Shown in pieces: positions 1-12,456 of a stretch of 51,695 nucleotides of DNA. Source of the DNA: Gonapodya prolifera JEL478. Its lineage: Eukaryota; Monoblepharomycota; Monoblepharidomycetes; Monoblepharidales; Gonapodyaceae. Where the stretch lies: contig KQ965862.1 in NCBI GenBank assembly GCA_001574975.1, forward strand, positions 1-51,695, written 5' to 3'. A program made the translations under genes and the position numbers. Numbering within the stretch: position 1 is the stretch's first letter; every line of letters starts with the position of its first letter. Under the pieces are notes generated by a model. That model did no database searches. It had not been told where the DNA came from and saw only the letters and a list, made by a program, of their open reading frames with translations.

Positions 1-224
1 GCGCAACAGATTCAACAGCTGACACTCCAGGGTAATAACGCGCAAGCCGCGTTATTTTTTCAGCAACGACAGGTGAGTTCCTTGCACTCGGACGGTGGGA
101 GAGTGTTCCACTGAACACTTTATTGTTCTTATCTTTGTAGGCTATGCTTGCCCAGCAAACGCAGAACGCCGCTGCCGCCGCGGGTGATGGACAGACGATG
201 GACCTTGACGAAAAGGTTCAGTGA
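1..224 (+). CDS. 3' end of unknown Gln-rich protein (partial)
   Basis: The window opens inside a coding exon (1-72). A 68-nt intron follows (73-140, GTGAGT...TTTGTAG), then a last exon (141-224) ending in TGA at 222-224. The visible tail is about 51 residues. It is rich in Gln and Ala with a short acidic end (MDLDEKVQ), so probably a disordered or coiled C-terminus. No family can be named from this tail. The frame is continuous across the splice, which supports a real gene whose body lies left of the window. Confidence 0.6.
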
Positions 225-430
225 TTGATGGACATTCTGATTATTTTGTCACATATGGGATTTTGCACGTCGATTTTTGGCGTTGTGTATACCACATTTC
301 CACTGTTCACGCACAAAACACATTTGGGTTGCATTATATGTGATAAGCACAAACCATTGAATTTGAATACATGATCGGTGCTGCCAGCTGCTTGTATGAT
401 GATGCGAAAATGGAGGCTCTTTTTTGACAG

Positions 431-1990
431 ATCATGGCGGATGTGGCTTTTCCACCCTGGGGATGGTGGAATCTCATGACTGGACGGGGATATGAGTGGA
501 AATTCAATCGACACGAGCGATTCGGGGTTGTTGTGAGGTATGTTATGGGTGATCGTCGCGTTCAATCAACCCCCTTCACTAATCTCCGGGTTCTCACAAT
601 GCGCAACAAAGAGGACCACCGCAAAATCCGTCATGCGATATCACCAGCGTTCTCTATTCGCTTTCTAGCAGATCTCGAAGATCAAATGGATCAAGTATGG
701 AAAGTCTTGGAATCAAAACTGACGAGTGAGGCACAAGCAGGACAAGGATGTGCCGACGCTGACATCGTGGAGTTGTCTGCAGTGAGTGATGTTCGATCCA
801 GTCACGCTTTTGACCAAGTGAACGGTTCATTCTAGGCCATGGCGCTTGATGTCATCTCGTCCAGTCTTTGGGGAGTCGCTTGATGGGATCCGTCTTGGGG
901 GACATCCATATCACAGCGCGGCTGATTTGCAGGCCGTTATCACCGCGTTTCAATCTATTGCGCCATTCAACATGGATTCCATCTCGTGGTCAATACACAT
1001 ATTTTTTTAGCTAGCACCATTACATGGGCAACGCACTTTCTTCTTTGCCACCTAGAAAGTCTCACCCGTCTCCGCTCAGAGCTGTCCACGCAACACTGTC
1101 TTCATCGCAATCTGGCTTTCTAAGGCTTGCCGATCTAAAACCACTCCCTTACCTTAACGCCGTGATCAAAGAGACACTAAGATGCGGACCCGTCGCAACG
1201 AGGTTGATGAGAGAAATGGACAAGGACACAACAGTCTGTACGGGCGGTGGGATGGGGTGGAAAGGGCGTATCATATCCCGCGGGGAACAAACGTGGAAAT
1301 TTCTATTTATGCCTTGCACAGAAGCCCTAAACGTACGTTATATTATCGCGTGGTCTATCAGTTTCCAACTCTTTCACGCTTTCCCAATCTATCGCACAGT
1401 ATGGCAGCGGGCTTCTGAGTTGTGGCCTGAGCGTTGGTTGGGAACGGAAACACTGGATGAAGAAGCTTGGGTGTTGACGGAGTAGTTAATCAACACGAAA
1501 CCAAGAATGTGGAGCGGAAACCGGCCAAGGTAAACCTCGACGCATTTATTCCCTTTTCTGCGGGAACGAGGTAGGTCACAAGGATGTAAGCAACAAACGC
1601 CAAGTTTGCTCACGTAAGCAAAACCACGTTCTTTGCGTCGTTGTCAGGAATTGCATTGGAAAGGTAAGTGGTGATTCTGGCTCGCATGGTGTCTTGCTTT
1701 TGGACTCGAACTGAGCTTTTCCTCACATTTTCTCCCTCAAGACGAACTTCGCAATGAATGGTAGGTAGATTTTCTAAACGAGGTATCCCAAGACTTGGAT
1801 CAGCTTCCTGTATGCAATGCCACGTCTTACCTCGACAGAAATAATTGTGCACCTGTTCGGCATTGAGCCATTGTACGACGTTTCAAAACGTTTGACCGGG
1901 AGTGATTATATCACACTCAAACCGCCACCATTCCCAGTAAACATTACTCCGAGAAAGGCTTTGACTGCAGCTGTCGCTAGGGCAACGTAG
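431..1990 (+). pseudogene. Cytochrome P450, broken by frameshifts
   Basis: Class II-type P450 motifs occur in order but in changing frames. They are a helix-C-like block (NKEDHRKIRHAISPAFS), an I-helix segment (STITWATHFLLCH, about 1012-1050), the ExxR motif (KETLR, about 1169), a PERW block (about 1427) and the heme loop FSAGTRNCIGK (Cys ligand near 1650). The heme loop is assembled from exons separated by introns near 1572-1647, 1661-1733 and 1753-1830. The C-terminal strand region ends at a TAG (1988-1990). Frame changes with no splice explanation occur near 865, 1110, 1255 and 1485. About 20-30 residues between the N-terminal Trp/Gly-rich block and helix C are missing, and no clear membrane anchor is seen. 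It is either a decayed copy or a sequence with several indel errors. All catalytic motifs survive, so a recent break or error is plausible. Confidence 0.7.
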
Positions 1991-2240
1991 CGCAAATTAT
2001 AATCCCCTGTTCTTCGATACTCAATAGTGTCAAGTAAGTGAACATATTTGATTAGACGCCAACATGCAACGTAATCTTTTCGGCGAACTTGGAGTCCAAA
2101 AAAGGTAATGCCTCCCACAGAATAGAGAAATATGTCGTGGTCTTACGTGTGCTCTTGTTTTGACTGATAGTGTCATGCTTCCCTTTGCAAATCCCAACGC
2201 GGGGCAATGATTGCTCCAAAACACCCACTGCTACCGCAAA

Positions 2241-3450
2241 ATGTCGATGGCTTCAACACTTCTCCTCGATGTGCTCGAGGAAGTATTCTTCCTGGCCGCT
2301 CAGGCCTCTCTCAGTGGAGCTGATGCAGGTGACACAGCTATGACCTCGTCCCATGTTGCCCAGACTGTTCTGGAGCTCGGACGAGTGTGCGTCCACTGGA
2401 ATCGAGCTTCCCGAGTTGAGTCGCTGTGGAGACGACTGTACGATTCCAGAAAATGGAGATGGACCGAAACGTTCAATGATGTTGTTCAACCAGTCATCGG
2501 TATGTCCATATTGAGACATTTAAAGTGAGAGTCGTATGACGGGTTGCTTTGCTTATGTAGATGGTGTTTCTGCGCCCATCGCGCTGCCTTCACTTCGATT
2601 GATCCAGCTCTCCTTTCCCTCTTGGATGTCGCTCTTCTCAGCGCGGCACCTCGACGCGGTCGAGACACGCTAGCGCAAGAGGAGTTTTCATTCAATCTCC
2701 CTTTGCCCAGTAGAGCGCGTTTTAACATTGGAAGCTGCAATTGCTGCCCGACTGCCATTGGATTTGGTGGAAGCTCTCCACGCTATGAATGGCCAGCGAC
2801 CCTCTGCGCTGGACGAACATCATATTTTCCGTGATACCTCGCACCCTCCTTCCTCTCAACGTCGAGCGCTTGGTCGAGTGCGTTCCGCGCTAAGAAACCG
2901 TGATTGTAAGTACCGGTTCCTCGGAGCCGACGAGATGGAAAGTGGAACCTTACGGGGCGAACGGCCGGGTGGAGAAGAGCTCGATTGGCTCCTTCCGGGA
3001 GACGAGGGTGAAGAAGAAGATGCCATTGCTGACCTGGTTGGACGTGCGGACGAAGAAGGGCAAAAGTTGAGGTCTCGCAAATGGGCACCGGTCTTTGTTG
3101 CCCGTGATACGTGGATAGACAAAGCCATAAAGTTCTTGGACCTAGAAGAGGGCCCCAAACGAGGTCGAATGTGTGTTATTATGTAAACTTTTGCGTTCCT
3201 CGCCGCTGAACTCCGCAAATCGTGCAGATTTCACCTCAATGTTTTCCACCTCTTGGAAGGATCATCGGACATGTGGGAGACGTGCTCATGCTCTTTTGTC
3301 AGATTTCTGGAGAAATCTGCAGATGCTGCAGAGAAGGAGCTGGCAGAGCAGGAGCTTAGAAGCACTCTCCTTCTTCGCCGAGCTCGAGTCAGCCCAAGCG
3401 CACAAGATGCGCTGGACTTACATAACCATGAAGAAGAAGAGGAAGATTAG
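2241..3450 (+). CDS. F-box-like + SMI1/KNR4 (SUKH) domain protein with internal TAG
   Basis: Exons 2241-2499, 2561-3182 and 3228-3450 join in one frame of 368 codons. Residues about 5-80 resemble an F-box (helix with ELGRVCVHWNRASR, then LWRRLYDSRKW). From about residue 140 comes a SUKH/SMI1-KNR4-like domain: LEAAIAARLPLDLVEALHAM, then a region with WAPVFVARDTW, GRMCVIIFHLN, and a closing helix SFVRFLEKS. The tail is acidic. This order (F-box then SUKH) is known from FBXO3/SKIP16-type SCF substrate adaptors; the ApaG domain they carry is not visible here. An in-frame TAG (2671-2673, codon 124) lies between the two domains with no convincing intron to remove it. Read-through, an error or a true null are all possible. 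The next gene, TIM54, starts 248 bp downstream. Confidence 0.6.
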
Positions 3451-3698
3451 GATGGCCAAGGAGAGATGTTTCACGCCATGTAACGGTGCTAACAAGGTGT
3501 GCCTTATATGGGTTGGAGACGAAGTGGACAATTTCCGATAGTGACTATCTATATGTGGCATTGTGAGACACCGGAGCAGCTTATGTAGGAAGCTCGATTG
3601 TATAATGGCAATTCATATTGTGTTATATAAAAGGTGGAGGCTACGTTGCACCGTCATCTTCTTCACCTGGGGAATCTTCAAGCGAATTCATCGTCGAA

Positions 3699-4843
3699 AT
3701 GGGCGATGCATCGCCAGATGCTGCGAAACAGGCCCCCACAACTCTCACGGCTCGCATACGTGCCCGCCTTCCTGGACGAGGATGGATGATTTTCTTTGCG
3801 ATTACTGGGACATTCATTGGCCTGAACCGACGCGATGGCTATCTTATCCGACAAATTCGTGATGAACTCAAAGAAAAGGCGGAAGAGAAAGCGAACATGC
3901 CTTGGGATGTGAGAGCGCATCCTCCACGCTATTATGTGTGCCTTGCTCCACCTCCTGGCCATGTAAATGCCCGGAAAGTACGCTGGATGTTCAGGGAGCA
4001 TGTAAAACCAAGTAAGCCGCCTTTTCTGAGCCTTTCGGATGACGAAACGCATCTCAACGGCACATCGAACGACGTGTATAGTTTTTGACTCGGCTGCTAT
4101 GGACTACGAGGTGAATTAAGCTCAAAGAGCTATCTTAAAGATTTCTAGATGATTGGAGAAAATTACTCTAGATCATCGAAGCTGCTTCCCCGGGGGCGCT
4201 CAAGAACGAAATACGACGACGGGTGCACCGGGCCAAAACGGAAATTGGGAAGCCTGACGTTGACGAGACGACTGGATTGCGTGTTCCCAAAGCTTTGGAA
4301 AGTGGGNTAATTGCAATCGGGCGGGCAAGCTGGAGGGAAGTCCTGGAGGGTATCAACGAAGGATGTCTTTCACAGCCACTATCAGAAGAACTAGTGAACG
4401 CAGGAAGTGTTGAAGGGCAGGAACAGTCTTCTTTGGAGGAAGCTTCTGGCTTGGTTGAGGCGCGAGATGATGAAGATGACATTGCACGGAAAAAGAAACT
4501 TGCGGAAGAGCAATTGAAGAAGGAAGCGCCTTTGGAACTGAGTGACTCTTATCTACCCCGCGACCTTTCGCTCCCACCGGTGGGATTTATTCCATATCGA
4601 AACATGACGGGCTGGTGGAACTTCCCTAATCGTATTGTGAGCTTTTTTACGGACTACATAGATGCACGATTGATGGGCGATGAAGCACTCAAGATTGCTT
4701 TGGAGCATCGCCGACATTTCCGAAATAACGTTGATGATGATCGCGGTTTGAGCGAGGACACCGGGTTTGAGAAAAAAGGGGGTGGTAAAGTTGTTCGTGT
4801 TTCAGAGAGTGTTGCGGGGAAGTTGGAAGTGTTCAACGTTTGA
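3699..4843 (+). CDS. TIM54: Mitochondrial inner-membrane translocase subunit Tim54
   Basis: Exons 3699-4011, 4082-4110 and 4172-4843 join in frame to 337 aa. Residues about 28-45 form a membrane segment (WMIFFAITGTFIG), followed by a long hydrophilic part, as in Tim54, a single-pass subunit of the TIM22 carrier-import complex. Family signatures seen are YYVCLAPPPGHVNARKV, VKPIFDSAAMDYE (spanning two introns), IAIGRASWREVLEGINEGCL, and near the C-terminus LPPVGFIPYRNMTGWWNFP with a short RIVSFF helix. The start ATG at 3699 is the first in the exon. One undetermined base (4307) makes one codon Ile, Leu or Val. At 337 aa it is shorter than the yeast protein (about 480 aa). It converges with CHO2, leaving about 90 bp between the stop codons. 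Confidence 0.88.
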
Positions 4844-4932
4844 ACAGTGACATTCTGAAACATCTTGCACTATGTAATGTAGACTTAAAATACACTATTG
4901 TGAGACGACTCTATTGCGGGGACATTCCTGTT

Positions 4933-7900
4933 CTAACTGTTATGGGTTTGAAATATCAATTGGAAATGAGGGATTTGCGGGCTTCCAGAATCTTCAAAAG
5001 GATGCGTCAAGAGCTTGCACATTCGGCAGCAGCATATTTCAAAACTAACCTTTTTGGAAAGTTCTCGGACACTTCCTGCGATTCCCACAACACGCCACGC
5101 GAATTCCAAACCCGTAACTGATTGGATTGCGTAGACAATGCGGCGGCTCATTTCTTCCCTTTGTTTTTGGCGAGGTCCAACTGATGAAAGCTTCAATTAT
5201 TGTTTGCGAAAATAACAGCGCAAAATTCACTCACGCCTCGGTGCTCCACCCATTGGCCACGCCATAAATACTGCGATGTCCGTATCAACAGTCAGGTCAT
5301 CTCCAACGTCCAGGCACCTCCGAGTAACAGATACTATGGCATTCGATAGATCTTGTTCATTTGCATAAACACTCTCGTCCAGTTTGTCGATGACGAGATC
5401 AAAGGGTTTGCTGATGGCAAGACACCCGTAGCCCCCGTCATGGTGGAGGCGAGCTTCCCAAGATCCAAGAAGCCAAGGCAAGCGATCTCCCCGAAGTTCC
5501 ACCTCCACATCCAATACCTCCACCTCTCCCCCTTCGTCAAGCGTCACTGTCCTACGTGTAGCCCCCTCACCAGATCGCAGTCGTGAAAGCTGAACTTCCT
5601 CGTAGTCTTCATCCACATCATCCCCAACACCTCGACAGGTGGATACATATACCCACTTCGCGGCACTTCGCACTGTGGTACGGAGAGATTGGGAATTGTC
5701 CCCTACGCGGTACAGTCCAATCCAGTCTTTTGCACCAAGCGTCTCGCTTGGAACGGTGATACACAATCGCAAGTGTTCTCCGAATACCACTTGCGAGGGC
5801 TTGTTGGCATCATTCGCCATCAAGGAAACGGCGTAAGCGGATTTGAAGCGCTCGTAATTAACTGGGTAGGTAACCTTTGCACCAATTTCAGGAATGGGTA
5901 TCGGAATTGGCTGCTGTGAGCCCGAGATGGTGGAAAATATGTCCGTGAGTGAGGGAATCGGCTTGATCGAACGAGCACTACTGCTCGAGAGAGACTTTTC
6001 GTCCTGGGATCTTGGCTCATCGTCTTCTGACATGACCGGAGTTGTGTCGCCTTCTGTGGAAGATCTTCGAGACTCGTGATAAAAATTATGTGTGCCGCTC
6101 GAGATTTCCCAGGTACTGTCATCGCTCCTTGCACTGTCCGAGGGTGAACGGTTGTGTCTCAAGGTGTTGGAGCGGTTCCCCTGCCGTGCCTTCCGCGCCC
6201 TTCGCCTCCGAATCCCCTCTTTCCAAGTTTCCGGTACGGTAGAGCTCTTGAGCACTTCGTCCTCGACTTTCTCGAGAACCTCCACGCTCAGTCTTTCCAT
6301 GACCTCCTTGCCCAAATCCTCAACGCGTCGCCCAATCACTTTCGCATCCACAGCGTGTCCAGCTTTCGAGACGCTTTCGACCAGCGGGGCGACGACGGGG
6401 TTCGACAGTGTCTCGCGGACTTCTTTGAGGAGTACACGTTCAATTCCACCAAGTTCCCGTACGGACGATCCGTACACGCGCCTCATGTGAGGCGCTTCCA
6501 CGTACTCGAGGAACAGATAAGACGACACGTGACCAAAGATGGAGACGGCGAACAAGGTCCATGAGCCGCAGATAAGTGTGATGCCCCAGAAGGAAGCTTG
6601 GCCCATGACTTTCTCCGGGTTGTTGAGAAAGCGGTATATTCCGGTATACTTCACGCCCGACGATGGCGGCGGAAGGAAGAAATCCCCGTAGAACCAGCCG
6701 TAATCACCTAGGACTTCGTATATGGAGAATGAAGTCCAAATGTGGAGACAAACGAGCATCTGGCAGATGTCATGGATTCAGTTGCTCTTTCCAGATTCGC
6801 GTAGTTGAGAGCACGTGACTTACGATTCCAACCATGTGTCGCAACAGGGTGTCACCTTCCGTCCAGTTTTTCCAGTCGCGCAACCACACTCCAGGAAACT
6901 CGTAGATGCGGAAGGCAAGTAGACCGAATGAAACATACGTCATTACCATGGTGAGATTGTATATCCTGTGATAGGGTTGTGACGTTCATTGAGGTAGGGT
7001 TGTTTTTTGTGAATACACGATCACGTACCGCTTCCAATTGTCGAACCCTTCTTTGATACCTTCGCCATTCTTCAGAAAGTGTTTGTTCCAGAACCGAGTC
7101 TTTGATTGGAAGTGGAGCACTGCCGAACGAGCGAATGAGTCGGTGTGAATAGGCGTTGTTCACAACAGGGGTGGACTCACCAAAAGCGGTTCCCCAGGTG
7201 AACAAAGTCCGCCACACGATTGCTTGACTGAAAACAAAAACGCCATTAATGCACGTTAAAGCGACGACGGTGACGTTGAATCTCACCACACGAGCCACGC
7301 CACACTCAACTCCTTACCAAACCACAACGACATTGCAACGCTCTGCACCATGACAAGAACCGACAACAAATCCGAGCTGCGCATCCAATCGAACCCGTCC
7401 AGCACCACCATATCGTTACGGAAGAACACTTTGAGTTCGTGCGGTTGCGCAGTGCTCCGCGAACCTGAAGAACCCGATGGAGAGGCGGCGTCATCGCTGG
7501 AGCTCCCGTAGATTTTCTCGATGTGTGGGTTTTCTACGAGGTAGAGGAAGGCGAACTGACACGCGTGGGCGAACAGGCTGACGAAGAGGACGGTGTACGA
7601 TTGAGCTATTAAGGTCGCCTGGGGCAAATCGCGTCAGTGGGATTCGCGAACCATGATCGCCGCGTCATGCTCACTGCGTAGTAGTGTGCGTAGCCGAGAC
7701 TGTACATCGGATGGAACCATACGTCGAAAGCTCCGTCGAATGTGAGGGATACGGACTTGAGGAAGAAGAAGTCGCCTTTTGATGAAACCAGTCCAGGTGA
7801 GCGGTGCACCGGTCAAGACGCGAAAGCACTTTTGAAACCGTACCCCAGTACCATGCGTAATCGGTCACGACACGGTGGGCGTCTGCTTTCACCCATAAAC

Positions 7901-8813
7901 TGAAAAATGAAATGAACAGCCCCGCTACAATGCGCGACACGTCCGTGAGCCCGAAATGAAGCATTCCATTCGCGAGGTACAGGAGATTGTTGGACAGCGA
8001 TGGAGGTAGGGAAGCTGCCTCGGGGGTTACGGGAATTCGGGCATAAAGGAATGCTACGATGAAGAAAGCCGCAACGTCCGAGACGAGGACGATATCGACA
8101 AAGGAGCGGAAGAGGACCCATGCTTTGAATTCGAGAGGAGTGTTCTGTCCGGGGGTTTTCTATCAGTCATCCGAACAGCAATTCGAATGTGGAGGCCCCT
8201 CTCACCGCCTCGCTGTACTCCGGACCGCTCTTCGCCTGAATTTCCCGCTTCAAAGCTTTAAGGAAAGTCCATCGCCAGCTGTTTACTTGACCAAACCCGC
8301 CATCACGAGACTTGGACTCGGCGGCGCGTTTGTCCAGTTCATCGTCGGAGAGTCCAAGTCCCAATTTCCTCGCCCACCGCACAAACGCCCTCTCTTCCGA
8401 CTGCTTCCTCAATATCCACCCGAGTCCGACATTGTACGCCAACCTCCAGAACACCGTTAGGAACAGGAAGAACAGCTTTGGAATGTGAAGCACACCGAGC
8501 AGCGTGCCGAGACCCAGCAATACCTGACCGACGAGAAATACGAGGACGGGAGCGTCAAGCCATGTCTTTTTGTGCGCGGGATCCAAGATTGCTTCAACGA
8601 CATCGTAGGTTTGTGGGATCACAAATGCTGCACCCATGTTCAAGTCGTCCGGAAGTGTGATGGACAGAAGGATGAGGCTGCAGACACAGGCACAAAGGCA
8701 ACAAGAACACTGAGCGCACATTTTCCGTCTGGCGTTGTCCCCCTCGCCTCCAACGTGCCGCCCTTCGCTCCTGCATTGGTGGATCCACCGTTGGTTCCTT
8801 CGACCGTTGCCAT
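4933..8813 (-). CDS. CHO2: Phosphatidylethanolamine N-methyltransferase (Cho2 type)
   Basis: Ten exons on the minus strand: 8720-8813, 8206-8637, 7844-8144, 7675-7775, 7287-7618, 7181-7227, 7029-7119, 6824-6964, 5235-6759, 4933-5180. They join in one frame to 1,103 aa. Cho2 makes the first SAM-dependent methylation of phosphatidylethanolamine in the ER membrane, leading to phosphatidylcholine. N-terminal signature is [20 protein letters not shown]. Many membrane helices follow, arranged as two tandem methyltransferase-like halves. The halves are marked by [13 protein letters not shown], then [12 protein letters not shown] and, in the second half, [13 protein letters not shown] long cytosolic C-terminal part has a low-complexity Ser-rich stretch and ends with [18 protein letters not shown], a Cho2 C-terminal motif. 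The start lies in a 94-nt first exon. A further 3' intron with donor GTTAGT at about 5046 cannot be excluded, so the last residues are uncertain. Confidence 0.9.
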
Positions 8814-9909
8814 CAGTGGTGACGCAATGGCGGGGAGTCTTGATGCAGTTGGAAGTGAGCCGTGTTGTGTCGCGGTACGGCCGGCGACGTTTGTGGGTTA
8901 CGTGGAGGTGGGTTTTTCGGGTTTTGGGGTGAAGCGTGTAAACATTTAGGCGAATCCGGAACCTTCCAAGGCTAAGACATGTGACCTCATGCGACATAAT
9001 AAAATATCCATTTACGAGCGTCCTTTGCCTATAGCCATTGTCAGAAATCAACAAGGTCAATCAGCAAAGTCCTGGAAGGCGAGGAGTGAGGGAGAGATTG
9101 GTGTATGAAAAGTTATGAATCCGGTATCAAGGAGGTGCACATGATAATCATAACGATGCATTCGAACAAAAACGTTTTCCACACAATAGCTCAATGGGGA
9201 AGGTGTACACATTCCCGCCCTGAGTGTGCTAGGCATGCCGGATCAGAGTATACATGTAAAGATACACACACAACCGAGGTACCTCAGTCAAAGTAGAGGA
9301 AGAAACGCGAATGGTTTTTCGAGTGTTGGTGATGGCATGGACTCCTCAAAGGTACAGGGAGAAGTCGAGAATTGATTGTTTGTGGCTCTGGTCACAAACG
9401 TGGTGTCAACGGTGGGAGTCCCCTATCTTACAACATTCACGGGTCACCGCAATCGCTTTCTAAATCTGCGCTTAGTTGTGCGCATATGAAACTGGACGCT
9501 ACCACTTGAGTGGCTCCGACCACTGAGAGGCTGTTTTAGCGGCAGCCAAAGTAGGAAACAACATTTATTCTTCACGGTCCACCCCTGTTGTCTACCTCCC
9601 AGAAGATGGCGAGCATAGTATCAAGTTTGCTGATACGAGACACCGAGTTAGAAATGCGACGACAAGACTGTGGATGTGCCAAAATACCTGCCCGTCTTGG
9701 TACTCGAATCTTAGTAGCAGGACTCCTACATGATGTAATGCGACAAAGATTCAAGGCAGATGCAAAAAAAGTAGGGTAGTTGCTCAGCCCGTCCGGTTGA
9801 GAATTTTGCCGTTTTTGGGCGATTTGGCCGAGAATCGCGACTTTGAATATTCACCGTTGTTGTCTTCAAAAAGCCGCATCCACCTCCCCACACCGTGCAA
9901 ACTGCAGCA
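8814..9909. promoter_or_regulatory. Divergent intergenic region, CHO2 and ALDH
   Basis: About 1.1 kb between the CHO2 start (minus) and the proposed ALDH start (plus), so it presumably carries both promoters. Short ORFs here (for example 9588-9779) have no recognisable protein and no splice-supported extension. I see no tRNA, repeat or clear TATA element that I would defend. Confidence 0.4.
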
Positions 9910-12456
9910 ATGACTGTGAGTTGGCGTCATCCTCACGCTGGATTCTCTCAGACGTCGCCAGCATCAGCGGACTTCGGGCTTCGGGCTGGGTTGTGCCGAC
10001 CAAACATGGCAGCGAGGAGACGATGGACACACGGATCGTACATGAATGGCACCCCTGGCTGTCACGTGATGGATTTCCTCGGAGAAGGTGGTGCTGGACA
10101 CGGGTCAGCCAATGTTTGGACGTGACGCTACGTCTGGGAGACAACGTGTTTCTTCTTTTGCCACGCCCATGTTATTCCTGACGCACTCAATCCACTTCCA
10201 CTAGTTTGACGACACCGTTGAGGTTCAGCTCGGATCCAAGAAACACAAGATCCACACCGGTTCGTCTCCCTTCACCTTCTTTACCTTTCTCCCACTTTTT
10301 TCGTTTCGCAAAACTGACCCCGTGGCAATTTAATCCCCAACCAGGCATTTTCATCAATGGCCAGTTCGTGAAATCCGTCAGCGGAAAGACCTTCCCGACC
10401 ATCAACGCCTCCAACGGCGAAGTCATTGCCCAAGTCCAGGAGGGCGACAAGGCCGACATCGACGCTGCAGTTCGCGCCGCCAGGAAGGCCTACGAGACCG
10501 TCTGGGAGAAGACCGAGGGTGCCGAGCGTGCCAAGTACCTCTGGAAGCTCGCCGATCTGATGGAGCGCGACCTCGAGTTCCTCGCTGGTCTGGAGGCTCT
10601 GGACAACGGAAAGACCCAGGCTAACGCTGCCGCTGTAGGTGTAATTTCATTTCCGATCCCTTTTGTATTGTGAACTCAATTGCGTTGGAACGACCAGGGC
10701 GACCTTCCACTTGCCATTGGCTGTCTCCGCTACTACAGCGGTTGGTGTGACAAGATTGAGGGAAAGACCTTCATGGACACTCACAGCTACGTCAGTATCA
10801 CAGTCTACAAACATGATTTACTGGCCTTCACCAATAGTTTCTGCCGTAACAGATGAACTACACCCGTCACGAGCCCATCGGACTTGTTGGACAGATCATT
10901 GTTCGTCCACGTCGAAACTTCCCTTTGATCGATCATAGCGCTAATCGAAACTTGCCAATAGCCCTGGAACTTCCCCATCCTCATGTTCGCCTGGAAGATC
11001 GGCCCCGCGCTCGCTTGCGGAAACGTGACCGTCATCAAGCCATCCGAGAAGACTCCCCTCACGGCTCTTGCTCTCGCTGCCCTCATCAAGGAGGCTGGCA
11101 TTCCCGACGGGTGAGTTTTGGCGACGTTGTCTGTAATAATGTTCTTTTTTTGACCCAGTGACTGGAAGTGTTGTGAACGTTGTTCCCGGGTACGGCCCGA
11201 CCGCTGGATCCGCCCTCGCTGAGCACCCCGACGTCCACAAAATCGCCTTCACCGGGTCTGGCCGGACCGGTCGTGCCATCATGCAGAGCTCCGCCAAGTC
11301 TAACTTGAAGAAGATCTCCCTCGAGTTGGGTGGAAAGTCGCCTGCCATTGTGTTCGACGACGCCAGTGAGTCTTGGTTTTGATGCCGTCGGGTGTGAAGC
11401 GAACGCAAATCTAACAATGTTGGTCCCAAAGACATCGAGAGCGCCGTCAACTGGTGCAAGGTCGGCATTTTCTTCAACCACGGACAGACCTGCTGCGCGT
11501 CTTCCCGTGTGTACGTCCAGGAGGCCATCTACGACAAGTTCTTGGTTGCCTACAAGAAGGTCGCCGAGTCCATCAAGCTTGGAGACCAATGTGAGACATC
11601 ACGACTACTTTTGGACAACGTGCATGTGAAATGAACCATGCTCCTCCTTGATAGTCGACCCTGCCACCGAGCAAGGACCCCAAGTGGACGAGGTTCAGTT
11701 CAACTCCATCATGCGGTGAGTAATTGGCATGTATGTACGAATTTGAACGCACCTCTAACCCGTCCGTAATCCTGCGAACAGCTACATTGACCACGGCGTG
11801 CAGGAGGGTGCCAAGCTCGTCACCGGAGGAAAGCGCCACGGCACCGCTGGGTAGGTTCATCGATGTCTTTTCATCGCCAGCTTAAAGTTAATCTTAACTC
11901 TTCTTCTCCGACGAAAGATACTTCATTGAGCCCACCATCTTTGCGGACGTCAAGGAGGACGCTAAGATCATGCAGGAGGAGATCTTCGGCCCCGTCGTCG
12001 CTGTCACCACCTTCAAATCCGAGGACGAGATCATCAAGCGCGCAAACGCCTCCACGTACGGTCTTGCCGCCGCCGTTTTCACCAAGGACATCAACCGCGC
12101 TATCCGTGTGTCCAACGCTCTGCACGCCGGTACCGTCTGGGTTAACTGCTACAACGGTGAGCTTGAGTACTTACTGTCTCGTCGTTTTTGGGTTTCTCAA
12201 ATGTTCTTTTTGAATAGTGTTCCACCAAAACACTCCCTTCGGTGGTTTCAAGGAGTCCGGTATCGGTCGTGAGCTTGGCGAGGTGAGAAATTGTTGTAAT
12301 GATCGGAATGAAATTACCACTCACCGCGTTCTTCCGTACAGTACGCCCTCGAGCTGTACACCCAAGTGAAGTCGGTCAAGATTAAGTAAGTGGTATTGCT
12401 GGAGTATCGATAGATCTCGTTCTGACTGGACCTTTCCCGACAGCCTCGGCGAGTAA
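9910..12456 (+). CDS. NAD(P)-dependent aldehyde dehydrogenase (class 1/2-like)
   Basis: Fourteen exons: 9910-9915, 10205-10259, 10345-10634, 10698-10790, 10853-10900, 10962-11110, 11169-11365, 11432-11590, 11655-11715, 11782-11850, 11918-12156, 12218-12282, 12342-12385, 12444-12456. They join in frame to 495 aa, the usual family length. The Rossmann and substrate motifs are [33 protein letters not shown] and FTGSGRTGR. The catalytic general base Glu is in ELGGKSP and the nucleophile Cys in GQTCCASSR. The cofactor-contact Glu is in EEIFGPV, and the C-terminus has [15 protein letters not shown]. It oxidises aldehydes to acids, as in acetaldehyde detoxification. No mitochondrial presequence is seen, so it is probably cytosolic. 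The start is inferred: ATG ACT followed at once by a perfect GTGAGT donor, giving a 6-nt first coding exon and a 289-nt first intron. The rest does not depend on this. Confidence 0.93.

Noticed and set aside
228-371. Hydrophobic ORF start (MDILIILSHMGF) just after the first gene, a possible P450 membrane anchor
   Set aside because: It lies in the immediate 3' flank of the preceding gene, has no clear splice to the P450 exon at 431, and is not rich enough in leader features to trust.
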